In this document: positions 1 through 10,018 of the stretch, in pieces | Layout of the letters: every line of letters begins with the position of its first letter | How positions within the stretch are numbered: the first letter of the stretch is position 1 | Source: Carex sylvatica | Taxonomy: Eukaryota; Streptophyta; Magnoliopsida; Poales; Cyperaceae | NCBI GenBank assembly: GCA_964058845.1 | Contig: CAXKVR010000650.1 | Location: 1-20,882 of the forward strand | DNA: 20,882 bases | Direction of reading: 5' to 3' | Translations under genes and position numbers: made by a program | The notes under the pieces: model-generated | What the model was told of the DNA's origin: nothing | Databases searched by the model: none | Seen by the model: only the letters and a program-made list of their open reading frames with translations

Positions 1-3000
1 GCGGCTGTTTCCGAGTGGCTCTGGAAGCAATCCAGTGGAGGTAAATTTCTTTTATTTGGGAAGAATATTCAATGTGGTTGTTCCCTTTGGGAACTCAAAA
101 TAGTGTGCAAGTTCTTGATTGACACTTAAGGAAGATGATAGGGTGGAGCGTTGGGCAAATTTGTGGCGAACTCGTCAATTATAGGGTAGTTATGTGAATA
201 AATTTTCTTTTGTATTTTGGAGGTTTTGATGTCGGATGTTTCATATATGAACTTTTTGGGGCATTTATGAAGTTTTGGGGGCAATCCTAGTATTTCTTGT
301 ATGCACAGTTCAGCATTTATGAACTTTTTGGGGCTTGAGGTTTAGGGTTTTGATAAACCTAAACCCTAACATAATGCTTGAGAGGTTTAAAATTTCAGGA
401 ACATACATATTCTCTCTTTTTCTTATTTATTCTTGTCTACTCAATCATTATGAAAATTATCATTGAATTGAAAAAGTTATTTGTTTCAATTTTTAAATTT
501 TAGGTGACATCTTTCCACCTAGCTTTACAGTTCCTCTGTCTTTAAAATCGACACTTAGATACGGAGAGAATCCACACCAAAAGGCTGCATTTTATGATGA
601 TAAGAGTCTTTCTTTGGTGAAGGCTGGTGGGATTGCAACCTCTATTCAACACCATGGCAAGGTCAATACTTCCAAAATTTTAATATTTCACATATATTCT
701 TGTTGTTGTGAACTACAATGTGTTTTTTTTTTCTTTTTCTTTTTGAAGTCCTAATTGTTTTATTGTTGGACATGGTTTGTGCCTTTTGAAGTGAGAATTT
801 TCTTCTTATCACCTCTGTTCCACTAAAAAGTTGCAAAATTTTCTGTGGTCATCAAAATTTCTGAAAATTTCTCGTTTTGAAAAGAATCTGAAACCATGCT
901 AACAAGTATAAAAATGGGACTTCATCTGCTTTTTTCCCTAGAAGTAAGAATTTTTTTAGAGATAGGTCCCAGATGTTCTCTTATAAAGTTATTTGAAAAA
1001 TTCCCATTTTCCAAAAGGACATCTGTATATAAAGTTTTTATCAGTACAGAGTTGTCTTTCAAAATTTAATATTTCTCTTTGTTTTTCTTTTATCTAGGAA
1101 ATGTCATATAACAATTACTTGGATGCTGATGCGGCTTGGAACTGTGTGTCAGAGTTTGATGCACCCACATGTGTCATTGTGAAGCACACTAACCCATGTG
1201 GGGTTGCTTTGAGAGTGAACATTCTTGAAGCTTACAGACTAGCAGTCAAGGCTGATCCTGTTAGTGCCTTTGGTGGTATAGTTGCATTTAATACTACCAT
1301 TGACGAGGTATAGTATATCTGCACCAATATTTCTTTTGAAAAAGTAAAATAAATGAGCAATAGCATTTGTGTTGGGCATTAAAAGTTCTCTCTCTCACAC
1401 ACGCTCGTGCGCACACTAACAAACAGAGACAGACTCATGGATCTCCCTCTCTCACAAATGGTTCCTCTTTTGTCTCTCAACCCCAACTGCAATTAAATGC
1501 CTATTTTGGTATTAAAGAAAAAGAGCCTCCTACATCTGGTGCTGTGTTGCATTGCAAAACTGAAATCTTTTTCTAGTGATCAATTTCCACCTTAAATTGA
1601 ACCTCTGATCCATGCCCCTTCTCTCTCACTGCATCAGAGGGAAGGAGAAAAATTATTTTGTTTTTCACCCTTGTCCAATCCACTGAACACTCATGCAGGA
1701 TCTTGCAAGAGAAATCCGTGAGTTTCGAAGCCCGACAGATGGTGAGACCCGGATGTTCTATGAAATAGTAGTAGCACCAAGTTATACACCAAAGGGATTG
1801 GAAATCCTTAAAGGCAAATCAAAGACACTAAGAATTCTCGAGGCAAAAAAAACTGGCAAGGGGTTGCTCTCTCTGAGGCAGGTTGGAGGTGGCTGGCTGG
1901 CCCAGGCGTCTGATGACGTGACCCCTCAAGATATCTCCTTCAAGGTCATGTCTCAGCGGGCCCCACAGGAGGAAGAGTTATCTGATGCAAAGTTTGCTTG
2001 GCTCTGTGTGAAGCATGTCAAGAGCAATGCCATTGTCATTGCCAAGGTTTGTTTTCTCATGTTTATTTTCTAAACTAATAGTTCAAGAATTTTCCCTTTT
2101 GAGGAAAACGGGGGGGGGGGGGGGGACTCATGGGTACCTTGTAATGTGAAACAAGAAATATCAGTACAGTGCTACAAGGATGATAAATTGTCACACACAT
2201 ACACACCCTTTTCTACTTCTTAAGAAAAAACCTTAACTACCCTCCCTTGCTGCTTATTTGTCAATATTAATGGAACATGAGAGATTACTGGTTTTATATG
2301 TTGTTAGGATATACATTTATCTCGATTATTTGTTTAGGGAATAAGACTTTTCTAAAGAAAAAATCTACTCTTATTTAATGGAACAACACTTGAAGTTTTT
2401 GCTTATCGTATAGAATAACTGTATGTTGGGAATGGGAAGTGGCCAACCAAACCGATTGGAAAGCTTACGCATTGCTTTTAGAAAAGCTGGTGAAGACGCC
2501 AAAGGAGCCGCCTTGGCTAGTGATGCATTCTTCCCATTTGGTAATTCTATTAATTATTTTTATTTTTTATTTTGCAAACAGAGCACTCTATTTATTGTTA
2601 TTTGCTGGAATTTTATTGCATTTGCAAATTCTCTTAATTTTTGGGGAGGAGAGATAAATAGCTGAGTGTCCATTCTTTACTAGAATTATTGTTTTTGGGA
2701 GAAACTCTTCCTTTTTTATTTTGCAATATCTTGTTTTAATATGCAATGAGCGGTTGCAGTATAGGAATTGAACAGAAATAAGTGGAAAGAAGATATTAGT
2801 GGAACCAGAAACTGAGAAGAAATTATTACCTGTGCCCCGATATATGGTCTACACAAGTATTGAATATGCTGGGAATTGTTGACTGAGAAATGTACTTAAA
2901 TAGCCTTTAAAAGCGCACACTATTTATTGCTTGCTCATCCTGACGATAGGCATCTTGAAAATATGTATATTGACAATAGATAGTTCTCTTTTTTTTTTTT

Positions 3001-3255
3001 TTTTGGAAAGTTCTGTTCATTATAACCAAACCTTGATTCAGATGATGAGGCTTAATTTTGCCCTATGATATTATTTTTAATTTTCCTTATTGTAAAATTG
3101 CAGCCTGGAAGGATGCAGTAGAAGAGGCTTGTCAAAACGGAATTGGGGTCATAGCTGAGCCGGGAGGTAGCATTAGAGACAATGATGCAATCGATTGTTG
3201 CAACAAATACGGGGTTTCTCTTTTATTCACTAACATTAGGCACTTCAGGCATTAA
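1..3255 (+). CDS. ATIC: AICAR transformylase / IMP cyclohydrolase, 3' part (six exons)
   Basis: This bifunctional enzyme carries out the last two steps of de novo purine synthesis: formyl transfer from 10-formyl-THF to AICAR, then ring closure to IMP. In plants the pathway is mainly plastidial. Exons read from the sequence are 1-40, 504-661, 1098-1307, 1699-2046, 2414-2540 and 3104-3255. All introns are GT-AG and the frame is continuous for 344 codons plus TAA at 3253-3255. The part in view is the end of the cyclohydrolase domain (SEWLWKQ) and the whole transformylase domain. Recognisable blocks are [12 protein letters not shown], the catalytic KHTNPCG at 1182-1202, [50 protein letters not shown] and the terminal FTNIRHFRH. 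No disrupting stop or frameshift is visible, so the gene looks functional. The N-terminal exons lie upstream of the window. The lysine-histidine pair is the known catalytic motif of the family; the exon joins are inferred. Confidence 0.97.
339..370. repeat. Inverted telobox hairpin in an ATIC intron
   Basis: Intron 41-503 contains TTAGGGTTT (342-350) and its exact reverse complement AAACCCTAA (361-369), ten bases apart. AAACCCTAA is the plant telobox, known to bind telomere-repeat-binding factors. Just upstream, the phrase ATGAACTTTTTGGGGC occurs twice (about 247-262 and 319-334). Confidence 0.6.
2110..2125. repeat. Poly-G run in ATIC intron
   Basis: Sixteen consecutive G bases lie in the intron 2047-2413, in otherwise A+T-rich sequence. 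It is a simple homopolymer and its length is prone to sequencing error. Confidence 0.9.
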
Positions 3256-3509
3256 TTAAAGAATTCGATTTTTAATCCGAGAACAAAATAAACTAGGAAA
3301 TGTGGTGCTAATTGGAAGTACTGGGAGTCCCAAAAATAAAAAGGAGAAGCTTACAATTTTGGTTTTAATAGTAAGCTTGAATGTTTGTATGAGTGTACTG
3401 GAGACCCAAATATTACCAACATCGAATTGTTGTGTATGCTGTATAATTAGAGCCCGATGCAGAGATTGGGGTACTTTTGGCCTGTCTCTAAACTTTTATT
3501 ACCTAGTAT

Positions 3510-3515
3510 AATAAA
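3510..3515 (+). promoter_or_regulatory. Probable polyadenylation signal of ATIC
   Basis: AATAAA lies 255 bases after the ATIC stop codon in T-rich sequence, so a 3' UTR of roughly 270-290 bases is likely. The interval 3256-3824 contains no other supported gene. Confidence 0.5.
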
Positions 3516-3824
3516 TTAATTTAAGATCATGGTACATTTTCATCACCTTTTTAGTCCCTTCTCCTTTGGGTAAAGCATTAGTTTGTAAATTATATTTATA
3601 GTTCTCCTTTTGTTTTTTGATGGAAGCTAGGTGGCAAATAGTTCTTTTGTTGTTGGGTGTCATATTGAACTCGTTATTTCCACGTAATGCTGTTGATTAC
3701 AGTTTCTCTCTCTAGATTCATGAACAATGCAGGATAAGACCGAGGTGCTGGAACAAAATCAAACCAAACACTTGTCCGGTCGTTTTTTCTTGTCAGAACT
3801 GTACTCTTGTCATTGCTGTGAACG

Positions 3825-4193
3825 GCCCCTCAACTTTTTCATGGCACAACAATGCACATCTGATTATTTTTTTAAATAGAATTATTTTTAAATATTTTAA
3901 CGGAACAAGCATCATTAATTTGCTGGAGACAGAAATGTGTTTGCTTGACTGATCCGCATGACCGGTGGAGTCATTTGCTATTTATTTTTGTGATCAAATT
4001 GTATAGACGAATTATAAAATGACTCCACCGATTCAGCAGATCAGTGGCGCGAACGTGTTTCTGCTTTTCCCAATTTTTCAGACTAGAGTTGTTTTTTGTA
4101 AAATTCAAATTAATAGTATTTATTTTGTTAAAAATATTAAATTTGATTCTATTTAAAAAACAACAACACATCTACCATGTTAAGTTGCCCCAA
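3825..4193. mobile_element. Foldback (MITE-like) element downstream of ATIC
   Basis: The stretch 3825-4010 is an imperfect inverted copy of 4020-4193. The best-matching blocks are CGGTGGAGTCATTT on the left (3963-3976) against AAATGACTCCACCG on the right (4017-4030), and the AT-rich block TTTAAATAGAAT (3871-3882) against its complement at about 4145-4156. The outer ends (CAACTTTTTCATGG versus CAACTTAACATGG on the other strand) also match. No coding capacity is present and no clear target duplication was found, so the family is unknown and the ends are approximate. Confidence 0.65.
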
Positions 4194-4490
4194 ACTATCT
4201 GCCCATTAATCTGAAAACTAAAACCATACAACTTTTACAGAAAATAAACAGTTGCAAGTTAATTTATAAAATAAGCAGGCATCATAAGCTCAAGCAGAAT
4301 TCTCTAATATTTAACAAATAATATTGGTAAATTCCAAATCCATATGACAACTAAAGTTACATCGATTAACATTATTCTCTTACATTTTAATCGTACAAGA
4401 TTTTTTGGTTAATATAACGCATCAAAGCAGAAATAATTGTTGCTGCTCCTTTGGTACGAACCGCTCAAATTTATCCTATCTCTCTTGTAG
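4194..4490. other. AT-rich spacer
   Basis: Intergenic sequence between two MITE-like elements. I see no gene, RNA or repeat that I can support in it. Confidence 0.6.
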
Positions 4491-4924
4491 GATTCAAATC
4501 TGCTCCTTTTCTCAATAAAAAGAGTTGAGAAAAGGAGCACCCTTCTATTTTTCAATCTGAACCATTCAAAATCGATTAAATGATTCTAATTACATCTAAT
4601 TTATTTTAATAGATTATATTGATATAAATGAAAAAAGTAACTGAAACTGTTTGATCGACTTTTAACAGTTCGAATTGAAGAATAAGAGAATGCTTATTTT
4701 TTTGAGAAAAGGAGCAAATTGGAATCCCTCGCTTATGAATTCAAATCTGCTTCTTTTCTCAAGAAAAAGAGCACCTTCCTATTCTTCAATCTGAACCGTT
4801 CAAAATCAATTAAATGATTCTAATTATATCTGATTTATTTTAATAGATTATATTAATATAAATAAAAATAATAATTGAAGTCGTTTGATCGATTTTTAAC
4901 TGAATTGAAAAATAGAAGAGTGCT
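4491..4924. mobile_element. Tandem pair of related MITE copies upstream of defensin 1
   Basis: Two direct copies of a roughly 190-235 bp unit lie side by side (about 4491-4726 and 4737-4924). Both carry TTCAAATCTGCT, then a CTTTTCTCAA block, GAGCACC, TTCAATCTGAACC, and TTAATAGATTATATT. Copy 1 has terminal inverted repeats (GATTCAAATCTGCTCC at 4491 against GGAGCAAATTGGAATC near 4725). In copy 2 an inner inverted pair is clear (GAGCACCTTCC at 4769 against AGAAGAGTGCTC at 4924). Nothing is encoded. The pair ends about 55 bases before the G-box of the defensin 1 promoter. Confidence 0.7.
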
Positions 4925-4978
4925 CGAGACTACTATTAATTGATTTGAGTTGCTTGCCAGCTAATTTGGTAGTAGTGT

Positions 4979-5047
4979 ACACGTGTGCGGTACAATGCTC
5001 CAACCTCGACACCTGGCATTATCATCTTTCGTCATATTTGTATATTA
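4979..5047 (+). promoter_or_regulatory. Defensin 1 core promoter: G-box and TATA-like element
   Basis: TACACGTGTG (4978-4987, with a CACGTG G-box at 4980-4985) is followed about 55 bases later by TATATTAA at 5041. The start codon is at 5151, which would leave a 5' UTR of roughly 80 bases. The same 10-mer occurs upstream of defensin 2. The motif positions are seen; activity is inferred. Confidence 0.5.
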
Positions 5048-5093
5048 ACCCCTTGCAAACATCAGTCTATTCCAACAACGGTGTTAAGGAAGG

Positions 5094-5150
5094 CTTACTT
5101 TGTTTGTAACAGCATATCTATTCAAACCACCTCTTACTTTGTTTGTAACA
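5094..5150 (+). repeat. 18-bp direct repeat abutting the defensin 1 start codon
   Basis: The 18-mer CTTACTTTGTTTGTAACA is present exactly twice, at 5094-5111 and 5133-5150, 39 bases apart. The second copy ends on the base before the ATG. Both copies lie in the predicted 5' UTR. Confidence 0.85.
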
Positions 5151-6023
5151 ATGGAGTTGAAGAAGGCTTCTCTTTGTGCCTTTTTTGTGGTTCTCCTCCT
5201 CTTGACATCCCGTAAGACCTTTTTACACGGTTGTTTTGTGTGTACATTATATTGGCGAAGTGCTATCACGACTCGAGACAATTCTTTAAAAGCTAGCTAA
5301 ACTGCTAAACTATGTAGTATATACTATATAGAACTTCACCTTCGTTAGTTCAGTTAATTTGCTTTTGGGAAGGAACAAAAAACCGAATCATTCCTTGATC
5401 ACCTTGTCACCTTGCTAAACTATATAGTATGTCTCAATTTGTGTGTGTGGGTGTGTGGGTGTTTTTTTTAATAAAATTGAACATGTGCATGTAATATTTT
5501 ATATGTTACTAGCATTTTTTTTCTTGAAAAACCTCATATTTGACACACATATCAAGCTATTTTATTAGTAACCTATATTTCTAATTTTATGTTTTAAATA
5601 TAATTATTGTATTAAAACTAACATGATATGATATCTGTTCTCTGCCACGACACCTCAAGTGTTTCTTCACTTTATTTATGTCACTTGTTTTTTTTCAATT
5701 GATTATTTTAGGCCCATGTGTGGTATTCCTCTGTTGATATGGTAATTATTTTTTCATCTATGGGTGTTTGGAGGCTAAAAATACATATATTATTTGCATG
5801 CAACATTTTGTTCAAAGACCCATAATAATTTGATGAACATTTTCCCATTGTAGAGGAGGCGGTGCCAGGTACAGAAGCAAAGGTGTGCAGGTACCCTAGC
5901 AGCACTTTCTGGGGCATATGCGTCAGTGACAAACACTGTGCCAGTAAGTGCATCAATGAAGGATTTGGAGGCGGTGATTGTAACGGCGTGCGCCGGCGTT
6001 GCATGTGCCAAAAAAAATGTTAG
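5151..6023 (+). CDS. Plant defensin 1 (class I, secreted)
   Basis: A secreted antimicrobial-type peptide of the plant defensin (gamma-thionin) family. Exon 1 is 5151-5211; the 642-base intron has GT at 5212 and ends AG at 5853; exon 2 is 5854-6023 with stop TAG. The product is 76 residues: a hydrophobic signal peptide (core AFFVVLLLLTS) to about residue 29, cut after TEA, then a 47-residue mature domain. The eight cysteines are at mature positions 3, 14, 20, 24, 34, 41, 43 and 47, the classic spacing for four disulfides. Phe10, Gly12 and Glu27 are kept, and the gamma-core is GDCNGVRRRC. There is no C-terminal propeptide, so it is class I. The intron position, within the signal peptide region after one base of the codon, is typical of the family. 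It shares 26 of 47 mature residues with defensin 2. Its target organism or role cannot be told from sequence. Confidence 0.93.
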
Positions 6024-6101
6024 ATGAAGCTGATGTGTACCGGTGAAGTTTAATTAGCACGCGGTGTTCTCTTGTTGTAGTCGAATATCTCGGTTTTGCT
6101 T

Positions 6102-6107
6102 AATAAA
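6102..6107 (+). promoter_or_regulatory. Probable polyadenylation signal of defensin 1
   Basis: AATAAA lies 79 bases past the defensin 1 stop codon, at a usual distance for a short plant 3' UTR. Confidence 0.55.
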
Positions 6108-6363
6108 ATGTACACTGTTGCAAGAAGAGAAATGTACTTGTAATGAATTTGGTAATAAATTAATGAGTAACATTAATTATATGATGCCCATAATTAATTT
6201 GATAACAATTAACATTGTACATATGATGCCCATGAACAAATACAATATATATTTGATGAAATAAAAAATAAAAAATAAAAAATTTGGAATTGATAAAGAA
6301 AATTAACTGATATAAAATTAAGAAACACATGTTAATAATGTTTTTTTAGTAAATATCGATGTA
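6108..6363. other. AT-rich spacer after defensin 1
   Basis: The stretch includes a short AAAAAT tandem run at about 6262-6283. I see no gene. Confidence 0.6.
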
Positions 6364-6371
6364 CATATAGT

Positions 6372-7194
6372 AGGGATGTAAACGGATCCGGATTATTGAC
6401 AGATATACGCTATTAAATTCAGAGTAAACGGATACATATAATTCCGAATATAAATCCGGATATTTTTTTGTGTACGGAGAAATAACCTGGATACGAATAT
6501 AATTCCGTAAAGATATAAACAGAGCGGATATCTATATATATCCGTATCCAAAATTTAATATTTGATTACAATTCTCCGTATTAACCAAAACCAAACACAT
6601 AAAAAATGAATTGAATATAAATTCGAATAATAACGGATCGGATATCCGGTAAAATCCGGCACCAAATTTCATTTATTTATCCGGACCGAATGATCCAGTC
6701 AAGTGAATTTCTTAGTTAATCTCTGATTTCTTTTATAGTCATTCCAGTGCTTTTTTAATTTTGTTTTGATGAGTTTGAACTAAAGAACATTCTGCATACG
6801 AAAGCAGCGGATAATTCTTTCAGCAACTTTCAATTTCATTTCAAAGGAGTTCCCATAAAGCATAGATATTTGTCTAAGCTCAAGGATTTTGGGCCTAAGA
6901 ACTTGGCCTATTTTGTGCATTTATTTGGTAAGGAAATCATATCATCAATTAGTATATAATCTATTAGGATACTCGATTGGTTTTGTGAACTAATAAGCAA
7001 TTAGTCATGCATAATTGTCACTTTGCAAACTTCAAAACTTTATTTAATTTTTATCAATTTAGGTAATTAAATTAGGTAACTTAAAATATGAAATTTAGCA
7101 GAATTACTCAGTATCCAACATTTATCCCCTCTGTATTTGTATTTGAATCTGTATTCGTGAATTATCCGCTCTGAATTCTCTCTATTTACATCCT
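6372..7194. mobile_element. Non-autonomous hAT transposon (823 bp)
   Basis: The element starts AGGGATGTAAACGG and ends TTTACATCCT, giving inverted ends AGGGATGTAAA / AGGATGTAAA. It is flanked on both sides by a perfect 8-bp duplication, CATATAGT (6364-6371 and 7195-7202). An 8-bp duplication and ends of this kind are characteristic of plant hAT elements. The left 300 bases are full of short CGGAT / ATCCG motifs in both orientations, as expected for transposase-binding subterminal repeats. No transposase reading frame is present, so it depends on an autonomous relative. Confidence 0.82.
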
Positions 7195-7202
7195 CATATA
7201 GT

Positions 7203-8095
7203 GATAAAGTCAAACTTTTAAGATATGAAATCAAATATGAATGTGATTATTCATATAAATTTTCAATAAAATACCCATAACATTTTACTTCAAAATATAT
7301 CAAAAAAACTTATCTAATTATTAAAATTTAAAAATAAATAAAGTAAATTGACCTTCATCGAGTCCAACTGCATCCGTCCCTATTCATTTGCATTAGTCAC
7401 TGAGTACATGTATACATTAATTAACAATCACAATTTTCATAAAAATAGGAAATTTGCTGTTATTTTTCCAAAAAATCTAAATTGAAAAAATAATTATGTG
7501 CGTCCATTTTCCTATTTGAGCTTGAAATTATTATTACCATATCCCTTGATGATACCAATTTTCGTTATTTGCCATTAAACTCTTGTATTTCGATCTCAAA
7601 ATTACAATAATTGTGAATTTTAAAATAATAGCAACTATAAGTCGCAAGATTTCTGAATTATTTGTGAATAGATTATTTTTTTGGTGATGACTAACCGAAC
7701 ATCGAATTATCCGATTGATCAAACTTTGACTAAATAATTTACGAATTTTATAATTTTTTTTTGAATTTATAAATTATTCGCAAATTTTTTTCAAATTTTT
7801 TTTATATTTTTTTTATGACTCTTTTGTGAGACTTAGATTAAATAATTTCAAATCACCATCAAATTTCGAATTATTGCACGAACTTTTGATCCAAAAAACC
7901 GAACCCAAATAATTGCAAATTAAAATCCAACTTTAAGTCGTTCCAAGTTCGACACATAACCCAGCGAAAAAGCATTGACCTCGTAAATTATCACCGGAGA
8001 TATGCATACATTGTATATTTGCATTTCAGCTAAAAAATGATAATTACATGAACATGCGAAAATTTGTGAACTGACACGTCTCAGCGATGAGCACT
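7203..8095. other. AT-rich spacer between the hAT element and defensin 2
   Basis: No gene is supported. The segment at about 7245-7350 resembles the segment at about 17065-17195 (shared phrase ATAACATTTTACT followed by AAAATATA and an A-rich run ending AAATAAATAAA), which suggests an old dispersed repeat. Confidence 0.5.
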
Positions 8096-8096
8096 T

Positions 8097-8156
8097 ACAC
8101 GTGTGACATTCCCTTGGTGTCGTGGCACCGCCTATGCCTAATTGCCGAGTATAAAT
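8097..8156 (+). promoter_or_regulatory. Defensin 2 core promoter: G-box and TATA box
   Basis: TACACGTGTG (8096-8105, with CACGTG at 8098-8103) lies about 50 bases upstream of TATAAAT at 8150-8156. The start codon is at 8247. Spacing and the G-box 10-mer match the defensin 1 promoter. Activity is inferred from the motifs. Confidence 0.6.
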
Positions 8157-8246
8157 TACAAATCAAATGTTTCAATCTGTTTGCTGTACCTCTTGTATTT
8201 ATAGAAAGTCATATATTTAATTATTTTGAAAATTTTGTTTGAAATA

Positions 8247-8695
8247 ATGGATTTGAGGAAGCCCCTTGTGCACGCCCTTTTTGTGGTTCTTCTCCTTTTA
8301 GCTTCAAGTGAGATTTTAATATCTACGTTGGATAATTTTCTTCTTCTTTTTCTACATTAGTGCATTAAACAATCTCAAATGACCCAACCACAAAAGTAAA
8401 AAAAAAAACAAAATATTGGTACAATTCTGGCTTTTCCACAGTGATGTATTCAATGATTTAGCTTTTCAAATCAAAATGAGACAACTAGATTTTAAGCAGT
8501 GATTTTTTTTTTTTTTTGCACACAGAAGATGCATGCTCTGGAGTTGAGGCGAGGATGTGCCGGCGTGCGAGCTCAGGCTTCAAAGGGCTATGCTTCGTCG
8601 ATGCCAACTGTGCACAAGTGTGCATGAGCGAAGGATGGGGTGGAGGCAGTTGCCATGGGTTGAGGCGCCGTTGCATGTGCTATAAACCTTGCTAA
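8247..8695 (+). CDS. Plant defensin 2 (class I, secreted)
   Basis: The second defensin of the tandem cluster. Exon 1 is 8247-8307 (61 bases, the same length as in defensin 1); the intron 8308-8525 starts GTGAG and ends CACAG; exon 2 is 8526-8695 with stop TAA. The 76-residue product has a signal peptide (core ALFVVLLLLAS) to about residue 29, cut after VEA, and a 47-residue mature domain. Its eight cysteines fall at mature positions 3, 14, 20, 24, 34, 41, 43 and 47. Phe10, Gly12, Glu27 and the gamma-core GSCHGLRRRC are present. An extra cysteine lies in the signal region (KDACSG), before the predicted cut, so it should not join the fold. The peptide is rich in Arg and Lys, as expected for a membrane-active cationic defensin. 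It shares 26 of 47 mature residues with defensin 1 and 23 of 47 with defensin 3, and appears intact. Confidence 0.93.
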
Positions 8696-8833
8696 AATAA
8701 ATATTATGCTTCGAGTTTTAATTTGGAAATTGTCCCCTTCGTCTATGCTTAATAATTATGAGGCTGGATATGAGCAGCTTATGTAAAGCTTTTTCTTAGT
8801 TCTGAAAATATGTTTTATTTGAGAATTATGTGA

Positions 8834-8839
8834 AATAAA
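8834..8839 (+). promoter_or_regulatory. Probable polyadenylation signal of defensin 2
   Basis: AATAAA lies 139 bases after the stop codon. Another AATAAA directly after the stop (8696-8701) is probably too close to serve. Confidence 0.45.
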
Positions 8840-8966
8840 CGTTCCTCTTGCGGTTGTATGATCTCAATTCTAATTTATTTCTGTGTTGGTTTGATTTTAC
8901 TTGCAAATTAATGGAAAGGTTGAAGATCAAGTCCCTTAAATTATTTAATTTTAGTTCGGTGGGTTA

Positions 8967-9346
8967 AAAATTTGTAATTCAAATACAATTTTGAAATAAT
9001 AAAATTTGTAATTCAGATACAATTTTGAAATAATTCGGAAATTTTCGGATTGAAGATAGTAAAATAAAATAAAAATAATAGTTTGGAAAAAGATCGTAAA
9101 TAATTCATAAAATTTGGAAAAAATTTGTTTAATTTGAATTTTTTTGTAAAATTCACGAATTTTGTGACTATGTTTATAAGAGATTTTTTAATACAACTAT
9201 GTTTATAAGAGATTTTTTAATTTGTATTTTTAATCTGTGATCATTTACATAAAATTCACATAAAGATTTTACATAAAAACAAAGGATTATTTTTGTTATT
9301 AGATAAAAAAATAATTTGTTTTTTGTTATTAGATTAAAAATTAATT
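8967..9346. repeat. Cluster of three short tandem duplications
   Basis: A 34-bp unit at 8967-9000 is repeated with one mismatch at 9001-9034. A 26-bp unit (ACTATGTTTATAAGAGATTT...) at 9167-9192 recurs at 9196-9221. A third pair around TTTTTGTTATTAGAT is at about 9288-9317 and 9318-9346. All are AT-rich and non-coding. Confidence 0.75.
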
Positions 9347-9554
9347 TGAATTTGATATCTTATAAGTACTGAAATTGTGTTTATTTCAGATGAAATTGTG
9401 CGGGTGAAATATAAATGAAACGCCCGGTAGATAAAAGCAAAAATCAAATGATCGATGGACAATGCTACTTCAATTTATTCAATTTGCATTATGTTTTGAG
9501 TACTTAGGTAAATATTGAATAAAGAGTAGAACTGTTCTTAAACACTAATTTTTT

Positions 9555-10018
9555 TTGTGAGCATAGCTCAAAAAATATATTAAATTGATTTCAAACGATA
9601 AATTTAAACCATTAAAATTCAATCTACTTTACGAGTGATGCGTTTACATGTTAAATTTATAATTTTCAAATTAATTTAGTATAAAGTCTACTTTATAAGT
9701 GATGCGTTTATATGTCAAATTTATAATTTTCAAATTAATTTAGTATAAAGTTAAGTAGGTAAAAATGAAGAAAATTAAAAGCATTAAAATTAACTTTTAA
9801 ATTTTTTTTTTCCGTTTGATTTTATACTTAATTAGTTCAAAATTTTATAAATTTCACATGTGTACGTATCACTCGTGAAGTATATTGATTTTAACAGTTT
9901 GAATTTATCATTTAAAGTATAGATTTTTTTAATTAGTTCAAAATTTTATAAATTTTATATGTGTACGTATATATTGATTTTAACAAAGTCTCGATAGATT
10001 TTTTAATTAAGCTCACAA
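9555..10018. mobile_element. Foldback MITE-like element with duplicated arms
   Basis: The outer ends are TTGTGAGC (9555-9562) and GCTCACAA (10011-10018). The left arm contains an almost perfect 64-bp tandem duplication (9623-9686 and 9687-9750, beginning TCTACTTTA). The right arm carries the complementary sequence, also in two versions (about 9826-9910 and 9931-9990, both with TTAGTTCAAAATTTTATAAATTT). No gene is encoded. Family and target duplication are not identified. Confidence 0.65.

Noticed and set aside
1367..1576. Open frame of 69 residues in an ATIC intron
   Set aside because: It lies wholly within the intron 1308-1698, has no known domain, and contains simple CTCTCT sequence.
5708..6011. 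Minus-strand frames opposite defensin 1 exon 2
   Set aside because: They are shadows of the defensin exon; the plus strand has the splice sites, signal peptide and eight-cysteine pattern.
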